Shown here in pieces: positions 35,057-45,427 of a stretch of 64,000 nucleotides of DNA. The first letter of the stretch is position 1. Each line of letters starts with the position of its first letter. The stretch is taken from contig JAMWBK010000004.1 of the NCBI GenBank assembly GCA_029953675.1, positions 2,604,001 to 2,668,000 of the forward strand, read 5' to 3'. A program made the position numbers and the translations under genes. The stretch is from Rhodosorus marinus. Its lineage: Eukaryota > Rhodophyta > Stylonematophyceae > Stylonematales > Stylonemataceae. Below the pieces are notes generated by a model. The model worked only from the letters and a program-made list of their open reading frames with translations, was not told the DNA's origin and did not search any database.

Positions 35057-38000
35057 CTTGGGTGCTTCCTTCTTCACTCTCCTCCTCAACAAAAACCCAA
35101 ACAAAACTCAGCCAGGCCTATCCCTCCCAACGACCACCAAGCTCAATGAAAAAGAAATCTTGGCGCGCCCAGGACGACTTACAAACACATGACTTAGCGC
35201 ATCAGCACCACCCACCCTTTACCTCGCCATAGGCAATTTGGCATCCGCTCGTGGTTGTCAGCCAATACGAACGGACGTTTAGAGCATCAAAATCCTTCTC
35301 AAACACCAACACCAAAAAACAACCAAAAAAAAATCGTGCTCACGCTCAACTCCAACTGTGCAGCACCACCTCGCGACGTTATCAACCAAAACGGATCAAA
35401 GCACTTTACTGAAAACCAAACTTCAGCCCTCAAAAAAACAGTTTCAAAACATATCAAACAAACAAGACTTCTCCATATATGCAAAATTTGACTCGACTTC
35501 CTATTAAGAAAATCCCTCTCCTCATCCTACTGCCTCCCTTCCCTCACTTGACCTTGTTCGTTCCTCCCCCACCCTCCCTTCCAACCCCAGTTAAGCCTGC
35601 GGGTCCCAAACGAAAGCCCGCTTCCCCTTTATACACTACCTCAGGTCCCCCACCCAACGCTCCTCTCCCCTCCCCCCCCCCTCTCAGTCAGAAGAGAAAA
35701 ATCTAGCTGATTGAAAGTGTCTACCAAATGAAAAAGAAATCTCTTTCCACACCAGAAAGTAGGAGTTCACCATCAGTGCTGGACGTATTCCCCCTTACTC
35801 CAAAAATGTAAAATATAATTTTCAATCAAATCCCAAGATAATAACAACAAAACATCACAAACAATAATAATAACAAAACATGAAAATGGAACTTCTTTAT
35901 TAGCTTTAAAAAAACAAATGGTCTCCGTCCCCTGTTGAAAAAAACAATCCGTTCTCTCAGCTACAAAACGCATTTAATGTACCAAAAAACCAATTTATTG
36001 ATTGTTGGTGAAATTACTATACCCCTCAAGCACTGGGGGGTATTCATTCCTTTTATTCGTTTTTTAAAAGTTTATTGGACGAAAGAAAGTGGGACTTGTA
36101 TTGAAATTACTTTTTACTAGGTTTCTAGATACATCTAAAACCCAACCCCTCCTTTCGATTTTTCCTTTTCTTGAAATCTATCAATTTTTAATTTTTTGCC
36201 GAAATTGTGCAGGATCCTCGTCTTTTTTTAAAACCCGTCGATGGACATGTTCAGAAATAGACTATAATTTATTAAATAATTAACTGTAAACAAAACTCAT
36301 TTTCAATTTTTAAATTATAAATACATGCTTTTTCTTCGAAGAGACGATTACATTTGTCGAGAGCTTGAAGAGAGTGGGAAAATTATGATTTTTTTGATTT
36401 TGTTTTTTTGGTCCAATGCCATTGGCCACTTGAAAACGAGAAATGCCAGCTTGGGACCTAAGTTTAGAGTATATATTCTGAAATCTAGATAGTGACCTTA
36501 TTAATTAAGTTTTATTTGAAGTTTTGGTAAAAAGGACTTATTTTAGATACTGGAGTGTACATCTAGACAGGAAGCAGGTTGTCCATGTATTACTCCGAGG
36601 AAGCATTGTTAGGGTGTTTCTTTTTTTTTAACGTTGTTGAATGAACGTAGGAGCAGCAACAGGTGAGGACACAGACCACCTGCACGCGGGAAGAGGACCG
36701 AGAAGGTACGTGTGCGCGAACAGGTTCCGATTCCAGTTCCCGCACCGAGTTATATGTTGGAAACCAAAAAAAACACCAAAAGCACCGCATCACGGTGCGT
36801 ACGTATTGTGCGTGGAAACGTGTCACCGTCACCCTTTTGGACGCATTGGAGGGAAACCTCGGGCGCCACGGCGAGTATTTTTATCAGTCGTCCAGCTTAG
36901 AGATATCGTAACCGAATCAATCTTGATGTCAGGTTTTGTTTTATTCTCCCAACGTATCTCCCATCCAACATCCCGAGCTCGTTCGGACAGAACCCCTCCG
37001 CTCCCTCCATAACCCGTATGTACAGACTCTTGCCTTTTTTTAATCAAATATCGTAATTAAATTCCACTCCGCCGGAGGTTTTCTGAATTTGTAAATAATT
37101 TACAACATCTGATGGCAGTAGGCGCTTTTATCAAATTTGGACGTAAAATTTAATCCGTCGTGAGGATCCTTCAATGTTGTTTTCAATTTATTTCACATCA
37201 TTCCCTGTAAACACGTAGTCGCAGGGCATGAGGTAGAGACCGGGGTCGGCTGTGGGTTTGTTTGGGTGACAGACTCTTCTGCGTTGGTGGTGGAAGCTAG
37301 TTTTCTCGAGAGGAGCTGCTAAGATCAAAGCTGAATTAGGAGAGGCGTGGGTCCCGGGTGAGAAACTGCTCCGTATGAGAGGCGGGGGAGAGGATTGGAA
37401 GTTTGGAGAACTTGATTGGAAAGCTGGGCCAGGAGCTGGATTAGGGTTTCTTTTGTTTTCTTGAAAAAGAGGACATGGTGAGGAACGGTTTTGGATTGAG
37501 AAAAGAAAAGGTGGATGAGTATGCAGGGCTTAGTTCCGAATTCTTTTCTTGTTTTTTCTGACCAGCAGCACGTGGATGGAAGTTCACACAAGTACAGTGC
37601 TCGGCTCGAAGGGTTACACAGAAGCGGGTGTCTCCACGTATACTTGATGGACACTCCCAGGATGGTCAGCCTTTGTTTCACATGAGGTGCTTGTAACCTC
37701 TTTTAAGTGCTGGAATGTCCAGCACTTGCTCTTCTAATTAAAAAAGTTTGGAGGTATTATGTCTTGGACATGAGGTCCTCAGCTAGGGCAAACGGTTCTT
37801 GTAAGGTTCCTCGAAGGCGATCTATGTTGCGCTCTCTGCCGATGCAAAATCTGTCCATGACGTGTCGTCTGGTTCTCCATAGGAGCCAGAGGATATTCTA
37901 TGATGTTCGCACGGACACATGCTTGCAAAAATTACCAGTGCTCTGAGGAAGTGCAAAGGAGGAGGTCTCCGCTGGCTGGATACACGGTCCCTGGATGCTC

Positions 38001-39221
38001 GGGTGGAGTGGAGACAAAAAAAGTCCAAAAAAAATCCAACACGAGGCCTGCTGTCAGTAAACATGTTCGCTACTGTGAGTGGTGGGGATGGTTGACGCAA
38101 AGACGTCCCAAATATTTTCGACAAGTTTGCGTTCTGGACCCGTTGAACCAGCACTCTGTGGAGAACCGACATCATGCAACGCGTTCCACTATGCACCCTA
38201 GATCAATTTCCGAACAATTGCCAAGGTCGAACACCTCAACGAACCTCGTTGGTGAAAGGACAAATAAACATCAGAGAAACAGAACAAGAAGTCTCTAAGC
38301 TATAATGCTGAACATCAACCCTCGGGAAGCGGAGTTGGATAGCTGGCAAGCTCAAAAGGGGAGCTATACCTTCTCCTGACTACACACGTCACGATCGGCC
38401 CTCACACCTTCCCACGAACTTTGTTGATGTAAATATTGATCCCTGATCGTGATGTATGTAGTCAGGTTACCCGTTGCACTTTAATAAACGGGTTTTTTTT
38501 TCATGAAACACAAAAACGCTGACCACTCCTTTGTCTTGCAACGCCGAATTACCGAGGACTGGAAGCTTGTCCCTGCCATAACGACGTTCCAGCCGGATAC
38601 GGCCAGGAGGTCCAACTGTACACCGCGATTGAATTTCGCTTCCGCTAGCGGTGCTATCGTCGGGTGCGTTTTCCGTACTCCCAAGCGTTGAAAGAGTTCG
38701 GTAAAGTTCTGGATCTCTTTCAGCTCCAGCACGTCTCCCCCAGATTGGTTCTCCTCCGGGTCTGCTCTCTGGCTGAGACTTTTCTCTACTTTCGCGCTAA
38801 TGTAGTACACCCTATAGGAACGTCCCTACTAGACTGATGAACGCTCAGCACGTTCAGATAGATGAAACCTTCCCTGTTTAGTTGAAGGAACATTGGCTGA
38901 CTGGTTGGCCCCAATCCTAGTATCATCGGCCAGTTTTCCTCGGCGGAGAATTATGTATCGAAAAACACGGATCGAAGAACGTGCTTTCGAGCTTTATCTT
39001 GGAGGGGATTTGGGGTAACTTGGAAGAGGGAGGGATGGTAGAAGGGGACATATAGGGGCAGTTGCACGATTAAGGCTTATGCGGAGAAGTGTGAGGCTGA
39101 AACGTGAATCATCAACATTGGACCTGTAGGAGAAACAGAGTTGTTTTGTTTACTTTGGACTGTTTTTAAAGTGTTTTCGAACAGGAGAGATGTAAGTGAG
39201 ATCTGACGTGGAATAAAACGG
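35057..39221. other. Four-kilobase gene-poor region
   Basis: 35517-35690 is pyrimidine-rich on the plus strand (G/A-rich for the SANT-like gene). 35770-36600 is strongly AT-rich. 36640-37012 is a more GC-balanced island with an open 123-codon plus-strand frame but no recognisable protein. 37325-37681 and 38481-38810 have minus-strand frames of about 110-118 codons with no ATG support or family match. A perfect 10-bp inverted repeat is at 37705-37727. 38999-39060 is the G-rich tract before the next gene, with a CATATAGGGG motif at about 39048. Decayed genes or elements could be present, but I cannot identify any. Confidence 0.4.
37705..37727. repeat. Perfect 10-bp inverted repeat with 3-base loop
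   Basis: AAGTGCTGGA at 37705-37714 and its exact complement at 37718-37727, separated by ATG. It can fold into a tight hairpin. It lies in a region with no recognised gene, so the role is unknown. Confidence 0.6.
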
Positions 39222-41627
39222 ATGTCAAGCTTCGAGGATGAGAATTCTATCTCCCTGAGCCTTTCTCTTGATGATTCTAAGCAAGGTCTCGAAGAAAGTC
39301 ATGTTCTGCAGACTGTGCAGGACCCGGAATCCGTTTCGATGGCGCAGGATGATGATACCTTAGAGCTGGATGAGGCGGACGATATTGATGCAGATAAGGA
39401 TGTCGCTGACGATGAGGCTATCATTGATCCATTTCTCATGGAAAAGGAGGATATTCCAGATGACGGATCAGGAGCAACTCCTTCGAAAGAAGCGATGTAC
39501 TCACCCGGGGAGTACTTCAAAAGCCGATCTGCTAGGCTCGAGCAGCCAGACTTCAACGAGGATGCTTTCTTCCCCCTCGAAAAGCCCAAGTTTGAATTCG
39601 ATTCACCTGCAAAACCTGTCAGAGAGGAGGAGTCACTTATCCTGCCGATAACGCGGCGGGATAGTCTGCTCGTGCCGAAGTGGTTGATGAGTAACGGGGC
39701 GATTCTCAGAACGATGACTAAGGGAGCATCTCAAACTTTTACCGTGCAAAACATATCCCAAGCCACTGTGACCATTTCTTTGAAGCTTAAGGGGGTAGAC
39801 GATGCCATGAACGGCATGGGAGTATTCCCGAAAGAAGCTGCAATTGAACCAGGAGCCGTGATAAATTTCACAGTTAGCATCCCAAAGGATGCGAAAATTG
39901 AATCACCTCTAGCGGGTGCACTACTGTTGGAAGCTCTAACCAGTGGAGAAACGAAAACGTTCAGCTTCAAGCTTGCCGCACTCTCGAGTGCCGCGGAGCC
40001 TCAACAATTGACAGGAGCTGTGTCTGATACTCCGTCGCTGACAAGAAGTGATGTTGAGACTGGAGAGGTCCTGGTGGATGTGGGAGGGAGCAGTGCTAGT
40101 GCTTCTCAAGCGACCAACAATAGAGGCGCCTCGCTAGATGAGTCTCTAGAGGATTCACGGGTGCAGAATGCAGTCTCTCAATCAATGGAATCTGATGAAT
40201 TGGATATCCAACCAAACGCAGTGGTTTTCGGGGGAGTACAAGACTGCGGGTGTGCGAGGATGCTTTACTTAAGGAACCCAACAGCTCTGTCCAGGATGAT
40301 CGATCTGAAGGTCACCGGGTCCGACACTGACAGGAGCATGTTTAGACTCGATGAGAGCGAAGTTTTAATCAAACGGAGCTCCGAGCACTCGGTTTTCGTG
40401 CGTGCCATTCCGCCAAGCACCGGAGCTGGCCCGGCGCAGGCTTCGGCTTACCTCACTGTTCTGGAGAAAGGAACTCCTCTGGGATCGATACTCCTGGACG
40501 CGTATTTCGGGCGCTCGATGCTTTCTTTTGAAAGCATCTCCAAGAGTAGTAAGAAGCAGAAGTCTTTCCATCTGAATTTATTCAATTCTGGTGTGAGGTG
40601 CGCATACGTGATACCAATGCTCTTGGGAAACGCGACAGTGGAGTCGTCGGACAGAGTAGCAACTAAAGGGTTTGTGCTCCTTAGCAAGCAACGCGAAAGG
40701 ATTCTCGTTGAGTTCAAGGACTTTGTCCCAAAAGAACTAACTTTACACTGGGGTGATGAGATCTGCAGAAGGAGAAGGAGAGCTAGTCGTAGTATGCGGA
40801 CAGAGGCCGATCGATTTGATGCTGTCCTACACGGAGAAGATACCTTTGATGACGTAGAGGGTGAATCCAGGGTTCCTCGCGCGGAAGATGAGATGACCTT
40901 CGTGAAACAGAAGCAAGTTTTATTGCTACCGCTGCCTCAGGAGGATGAGGAGGACCCGCTGCCAGAATTGAACTTGTTGAATCTTAGTGGGAGGGTGCAC
41001 AGATGTCTTGACATTGCGGAAACCGGCCTGGGTTTTCCGAGGACAGGGTTTGGGGAATCGTCTGGCGGTGCTGTTTGGATTATGAACAAATCTGCCTCAA
41101 CCATTAATTGGGACATTGTGTTCTGCCCTCCTTTGATACTGGCAGCCAGTACAAAAGGAACAATTCGAAGCGGCCGAGGAAAGCCACTGTCATTCATTTT
41201 TAGACCCGACACTACCGACGTTGAGTCGGTAATGGCAGAACTTGGAGACGTTGTCCTACGTTGCGGGAGGGAGCGGTACACAATTCCTTGCAGAATAGTA
41301 TCAGACTGGGAGGTTGGTCAAACTAGGGGCAGACCAGAGCTTACATTCGGGGTGAACAGGCTCATATTCTCGGGCCAAGCATCGCATATAAAAGTACAAC
41401 TCTGCAACAGAAGTACTAGAGCGATAACAGCGGCTGTGGCCGAGGTTCCAGCTCCATACTCAGTTTCTGTGAAGATTCTGCGGTTGCCTCCTAGGTCTTA
41501 TGTAAGAATTCCGGTTACCTGTTCCCGTTCAGAAGTCATGGGTTTAGGATCCGTGCACAACCTGGCCGTCATTGGCAGCGCCGGCTGCTCTACGTCTGTC
41601 AAGCTCGTTCATCTGGATGATACCTAG
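39222..41627 (+). CDS. Protein with repeated ASH/MSP-like Ig domains (SPD-2/Cep192/Hydin-like)
   Basis: Single exon, 801 residues. Residues 1-70 are acidic. At least three beta-rich modules have the ASPM-SPD2-Hydin pattern of a proline/hydrophobic strand, a VQN or LRN or LCN turn and a late hydrophobic strand. They lie at about 165-255 (SQTFTVQNISQATVTISLKL), 327-425 (LDIQPNAVVFGGVQ, then MLYLRNPTALSRMIDLKV) and 700-795 (LTFGVNRLIFSG, then VQLCNRSTRAITAAV). ASH modules occur in centrosome, cilium and spindle-pole proteins. No signal peptide or membrane segment is seen, so a cytoplasmic or spindle-pole location is likely. The domain class is a confident call; the specific orthologue is not. 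Confidence 0.7.
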   Translation: MSSFEDENSISLSLSLDDSKQGLEESHVLQTVQDPESVSMAQDDDTLELDEADDIDADKDVADDEAIIDPFLMEKEDIPDDGSGATPSKEAMYSPGEYFKSRSARLEQPDFNEDAFFPLEKPKFEFDSPAKPVREEESLILPITRRDSLLVPKWLMSNGAILRTMTKGASQTFTVQNISQATVTISLKLKGVDDAMNGMGVFPKEAAIEPGAVINFTVSIPKDAKIESPLAGALLLEALTSGETKTFSFKLAALSSAAEPQQLTGAVSDTPSLTRSDVETGEVLVDVGGSSASASQATNNRGASLDESLEDSRVQNAVSQSMESDELDIQPNAVVFGGVQDCGCARMLYLRNPTALSRMIDLKVTGSDTDRSMFRLDESEVLIKRSSEHSVFVRAIPPSTGAGPAQASAYLTVLEKGTPLGSILLDAYFGRSMLSFESISKSSKKQKSFHLNLFNSGVRCAYVIPMLLGNATVESSDRVATKGFVLLSKQRERILVEFKDFVPKELTLHWGDEICRRRRRASRSMRTEADRFDAVLHGEDTFDDVEGESRVPRAEDEMTFVKQKQVLLLPLPQEDEEDPLPELNLLNLSGRVHRCLDIAETGLGFPRTGFGESSGGAVWIMNKSASTINWDIVFCPPLILAASTKGTIRSGRGKPLSFIFRPDTTDVESVMAELGDVVLRCGRERYTIPCRIVSDWEVGQTRGRPELTFGVNRLIFSGQASHIKVQLCNRSTRAITAAVAEVPAPYSVSVKILRLPPRSYVRIPVTCSRSEVMGLGSVHNLAVIGSAGCSTSVKLVHLDDT

Positions 41628-41762
41628 TAGTAATTCATACTGGCGTTTGTACTTTAACTTTGGATAGCGCACTAACATCTGTACATAAGCTCACATGGCT
41701 GATCTGGTTTCGGTTCAAAATATTCCAAATCATCTTGGTGAGAATTTTTCTAAAACCGGAAA

Positions 41763-42398
41763 TTAAAGACTTGCGAAGTCCACGCTCTTCAAAATCTGCA
41801 ACATCGAAGATAAAAACCGTCCATCGACCTCGTATGCCACCCAGACCAGGGCTCGGAGGACATCCCGAGTGCGCTTTAAAGTCGATTCTTGGGAAACTGA
41901 TGATTGCGTTGAGTATAGATCGCTGGCGAGGTACGAGCTACTGATTCCTCTCGATCCGAGCACGATCTGTCCGACTAATCTCGCTCTATGAAGATGGTAC
42001 GAGGACGTAATTACCTGGACGTAGCGTATGTTTCGCCGCTTCAGCTCGTCAACCAAGGTCGAATAATTTGTCAGCGTATCCACGGCACGCCTGTCCACAA
42101 CAACTAGGTCCCTTACACCGTCAAACAGTGTATCGTTCAATCTGAAGCTCCCGGAGGACACAAAGGTCAGTCGCGGACGGCTCTTCAACAGAGAGACCGC
42201 GAAGGATTCCCTCGACGGCTCCCCTCCAAGCACAAGGTTCGCGTCCACATCCTCCCCAATTCTTCTCCCCTCATGTGCCCTGTACCAAGCCCGGCACAAT
42301 CCGAAACACAGTCTCAAAGCTCCAACAGAGAAAAAAAGGCCTACGAAGAAGACCAAGAGGACAGCCAATTCCATCGAAGCCTTCGACCGATTCCGCAT
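41763..42398 (-). CDS. YdcF/DUF218-family membrane-anchored protein
   Basis: Single exon, 211 residues from the ATG at 42398. A hydrophobic segment (about 10-35) acts as signal anchor. The soluble part carries the DUF218/YdcF pattern: NLVLGGEPSRES near the start, FVSSGS, the DRRAVDTLTNYSTLVDEL segment, VQVITSSYHLHRA, and IVLGSRGI near the end. This is the cyanobacterial/plant subtype, suggesting plastid ancestry and perhaps a plastid or envelope location. YdcF and SanA relatives affect envelope integrity; the reaction is unknown. An upstream coding exon cannot be excluded because the frame stays open beyond the ATG. It is convergent with the ASH-domain gene (135 bp between stops). Confidence 0.8.
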   Translation of the reverse strand: MRNRSKASMELAVLLVFFVGLFFSVGALRLCFGLCRAWYRAHEGRRIGEDVDANLVLGGEPSRESFAVSLLKSRPRLTFVSSGSFRLNDTLFDGVRDLVVVDRRAVDTLTNYSTLVDELKRRNIRYVQVITSSYHLHRARLVGQIVLGSRGISSSYLASDLYSTQSSVSQESTLKRTRDVLRALVWVAYEVDGRFLSSMLQILKSVDFASL

Positions 42399-42851
42399 GT
42401 TCCAGCACGGGTCAGTGCATCTGCGATTCCATATGACTCCGAACGTTTCTTCCAAACCCTTTAGTTTTCACCAGCACGAGCTTGCTCTCAACGCCTCCGT
42501 CAGGGGCAGGTGAGCTAACTGTATTCCATCACAAAAATGACAAGTACAGGAACAACAGATGCAAGGAGCAAACACGTCTACAAAGTCAACATCTCCGTGC
42601 CCCTCCCTCCCCCCCCCCCACGAAATCCGGAGTAGGATGGTGAGAACGGTCAAGGACCTCAACGCTCTTTTCTGCTGGAAATACCGGAGGATGGTGACAT
42701 TTCTATGTACGGACAGAAGCTCACGTTTTATTTCTTAAATAATAATCTTAGTATACATCTGTTGGATTTATCCTGGGAGGGACTTGGTGGCTGGGAATGT
42801 TCCTGGCGCGGGGCGAAGCAGACTTTTGGGGGCTATATGGACGGTGTCAAC

Positions 42852-44402
42852 TTAGTCGCGTAGTGCGTGAGCTAGTACGTCTTGAACCTCATGTCGCTCA
42901 TCCACTCCCAAATCTTCTTCTCCACCCCTGACAGTCCTTGCGTTTTCGAAAAGTTCAGATAGACGTCTCGAGGCTTCTTGAATACCACGTCCGGATATGA
43001 ATCCTCCGTTTTCGATCTTGCAGAGGGAGTCCACCAGCGTGATTCGGACTAGTCTTGGGATACCTGTCCCGCATTTTCTAACCATTTCGACTATTGTTCT
43101 GCGCAGAGAGCTGGTATTGTTGCGGTCTGTATGGGCGCGGACCAGGGGTAGGTACGTCTGAAAGTTCGGGTTTTTCGTCTCCGCAACAAGGTTTTCTGCT
43201 GTCTTGAGATGCTCCGTACTACCGCTGTTTGCATATGCCGCGATGAGCAGGTTGCGATGAACCATGGTCGGATCAAAACCATACTTCCTTGCAAGCGACC
43301 GATAGACTTCTGAAGCTTGCTCCGCTTCTCCAGCGGCAGCTAGAGTTTGCATTAACATGCCAGCAGTGATCTCGCTCGGTTTAACACCCTTTTCTAGCAT
43401 TTCCTGAACGATGCGCTCCACTTCGCTTGTATCCCCTGCCTTGGACGGACCAATGAGCAGACAGTTGTAGAGGGAAACGTTTGGTTCGATTCCGGATTTC
43501 AACATTTTCTCGAAAACTTCACGTGCAGACTGATATTCCCCAGCCCTACTATGAGCGACGACCAGAGTACTGAAAGAGTATTGAGTGGGCTCAATACCGA
43601 AGATTTCTAGTAGTTCACGATGGCGCTTCAAAGCATACTTCGGTTTTCTCCCGCGCGTGTACGCACTCACAACCCTGTTTAGACACCGTTCATCGGGCCT
43701 GATGTTCAGCTCTGACATTCGTTTCAAAACCCGCTCTGCTGCCTCGTAATCCGCGTCCCTGTCCATCAGCTTCAGAAGCATGTCGAAGTGGACACATGTT
43801 AATTGCCGACCTTCCTTGAACATCCTGCCCAAAGTGCGCTGGAGACCACTCCTGTTCCTAGCCTGCAAGTACGCATAGGCTAGATAGTGGAACTCAGAAT
43901 CGAGGACACTCTTCCGTTCTGCCAACAATTTCCCCAGGAGCAACTCTGACGCACGATAGTCTCCTTTTCGAGAAGAAGAAAACAGGGCTTCCCTCAACGC
44001 TCTAAGTTTCGTCGATCCTTGCGGACGACTTCTCTTCGTTTTCACTCTCTGCTTTAGCTTCACACCATCCTCTGGGTGTCCTCGAAGGTTACCTTGGATA
44101 CTCTTCTTACATGCGGATGCCTCCTTCCATAGATCTCTTGCCTCACCTAGTCTGCCTTGTCCTTCCAACCGATTGCACACAAGCCGAACCGTTTCATGCC
44201 CTATATCCACCTTTCCGTTCAAGGATTGCTGCACTACACGCCTAGCTTCTTCGACCTTTTCATTTCCATTGTTCAGCAGCTCGACGATCAAGAACTTTGC
44301 GACATTCTTATCCAGCGCGATCCCTTGCCTCTCGAGAAATCTCGTCACGCCAACTCCACCCCGCAACGCTTTCCTAATAATCCGAGAGCCTTCAAGATTC
44401 AT
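42852..44402 (-). CDS. Pentatricopeptide repeat (PPR) protein
   Basis: Single exon, about 516 residues from the ATG at 44402. The frame stays open for 45 more codons upstream without ATG, so a leader exon is possible. At least six 35-residue PPR units lie between about residues 140 and 420. Typical ones read AAERVLKRMSELNIRPDE, AREVFEKMLKSGIEPN and VERIVQEMLEKGVKPSE. PPR proteins bind organelle RNA base by base for processing, stability or translation. There is no E/DYW editing domain; the C-terminal 100 residues are helical. Plastid or mitochondrial action is expected from the family, but no targeting peptide is clear in this start. Confidence 0.85.
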   Translation of the reverse strand: MNLEGSRIIRKALRGGVGVTRFLERQGIALDKNVAKFLIVELLNNGNEKVEEARRVVQQSLNGKVDIGHETVRLVCNRLEGQGRLGEARDLWKEASACKKSIQGNLRGHPEDGVKLKQRVKTKRSRPQGSTKLRALREALFSSSRKGDYRASELLLGKLLAERKSVLDSEFHYLAYAYLQARNRSGLQRTLGRMFKEGRQLTCVHFDMLLKLMDRDADYEAAERVLKRMSELNIRPDERCLNRVVSAYTRGRKPKYALKRHRELLEIFGIEPTQYSFSTLVVAHSRAGEYQSAREVFEKMLKSGIEPNVSLYNCLLIGPSKAGDTSEVERIVQEMLEKGVKPSEITAGMLMQTLAAAGEAEQASEVYRSLARKYGFDPTMVHRNLLIAAYANSGSTEHLKTAENLVAETKNPNFQTYLPLVRAHTDRNNTSSLRRTIVEMVRKCGTGIPRLVRITLVDSLCKIENGGFISGRGIQEASRRLSELFENARTVRGGEEDLGVDERHEVQDVLAHALRD

Positions 44403-44538
44403 ATCTACAGTGAAGAAGGTAGACCAAAGTACAGCTGGCTGAGATTCCTTCCCGAACCTTCGCCGTTCGAGCAGTAGCCTGCTTCTTCCCGACCCAAGCG
44501 CTTCTACCCCAATGCTTTCAAGACCATAACTAGCCAAG

Positions 44539-44973
44539 ATGCTTCTGCTTTGCTCTGATCACGCCAATGTGTCAGATGAGATTGGCATCCTCGCGGAACA
44601 GTTTGGCTGTATTCGTTCCATCTTCCAAGGCAAGGGACATTGCGTGCCAAGCTTGCCCACCTCCACTCTCCATCTCTTCCCATCTCCTTTGGCCATGTCG
44701 ACGCGTGAGGAAACCGGGTTTCCTTTTTTGAATATTGGCCGTTTTCTTTGGCCAAACGAACGACGTGAGAATCCTGGGTTTCTGTTTGGGAACATTGACC
44801 GCATGCCCTGGCTCGAGAAACGACGTGAGAAAGCCGGGTTTCTGTTTTGGTACATTGGCCGTTTGCCTTGGCCCGAGAAACGACGCGATGATGTAGCGTT
44901 CTTGTTATGGATCATTGGCCGTTTGGTTTGGCCCGAAGAACGAGACGAATATGTTTGGGCGTTTCTGATTTGA
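44539..44973 (+). CDS. Hypothetical protein made of 20-residue Trp-rich repeats
   Basis: ATG-started frame of 144 codons, divergent from the PPR gene (136 bp between ATGs). Residues about 53-135 are four and a half 20-residue units of the type GFLF-x-x-IGRLPWPEKRRE: Arg/Glu pairs alternate with aromatic and aliphatic residues and an invariant W. The units are encoded by an exact 60-bp period. The opposite strand is also open over the repeats with a different 20-residue unit, so the coding strand is not certain. No family recognised; it could be a non-coding minisatellite that happens to stay open. Confidence 0.4.
   Translation: MLLLCSDHANVSDEIGILAEQFGCIRSIFQGKGHCVPSLPTSTLHLFPSPLAMSTREETGFPFLNIGRFLWPNERRENPGFLFGNIDRMPWLEKRREKAGFLFWYIGRLPWPEKRRDDVAFLLWIIGRLVWPEERDEYVWAFLI
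44701..44960. repeat. 60-bp tandem repeat (minisatellite), 4.3 copies
   Basis: Units begin at 44701, 44761, 44821 and 44881, with a partial one at 44941. The period is exactly 60 with no insertions or deletions. The common core is CGACGTGAGA, then GGGTTTCTGTTT, ATTGGCCGTTTG and GGCCCGAGAAA. Copies differ at about 15-30% of positions, the last being the most diverged. Confidence 0.92.
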
Positions 44974-45427
44974 AACGCTGAACTATTTTTCCTTTTCCGA
45001 AAGCTGAAGAGGACAGGTTTCCGTTTTCAACTTGTGTGCTTCATGTGGCCTCCGGTGAGCCTAACGTAACAACCATCCTCTGCTGAATTGGTCAACTTCT
45101 AGCCTTTGATGCCTGGACTGCCCCGCTCATCCTCTTCTTCGAGTTTGAGGGTAAGCTATTAAGATTTCCGCGCCCGATACTGGACTTTCAGCTCTGGCAA
45201 AAACAGCCTTGACTTGTAGACGATTCGATTCCACCGGGTTTAGCTTTCACTTTTGAAACATAATAAAATATTACGGTACACTCTTCTCCGTTTCAGGAGT
45301 CGTATGACTGTGTAGTACACGACCGTTCTCTGTTACCTCACTGCGCGAGTAGAAAGTTTGCCATCGTTCAGGAGTGGGAACAGAAGATACCTGAGATATG
45401 TTTGGTATCATGCGCGCCCAGCATCTC
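44974..45427. other. Short spacer before the palmitoyltransferase 3' end
   Basis: About 450 bp with no gene seen; presumably the 3' UTRs of the two convergent genes. Confidence 0.4.

Noticed and set aside
38481-38810. Possible transposon or retroelement fragment on the minus strand
   Set aside because: The frame has no ATG and shows no reverse transcriptase, integrase or transposase motif that I could recognise; no terminal repeats were found.
44701-44960. Possible CRISPR-like array
   Set aside because: Units are contiguous 60-bp tandem repeats without unique spacers, in a eukaryotic genome.
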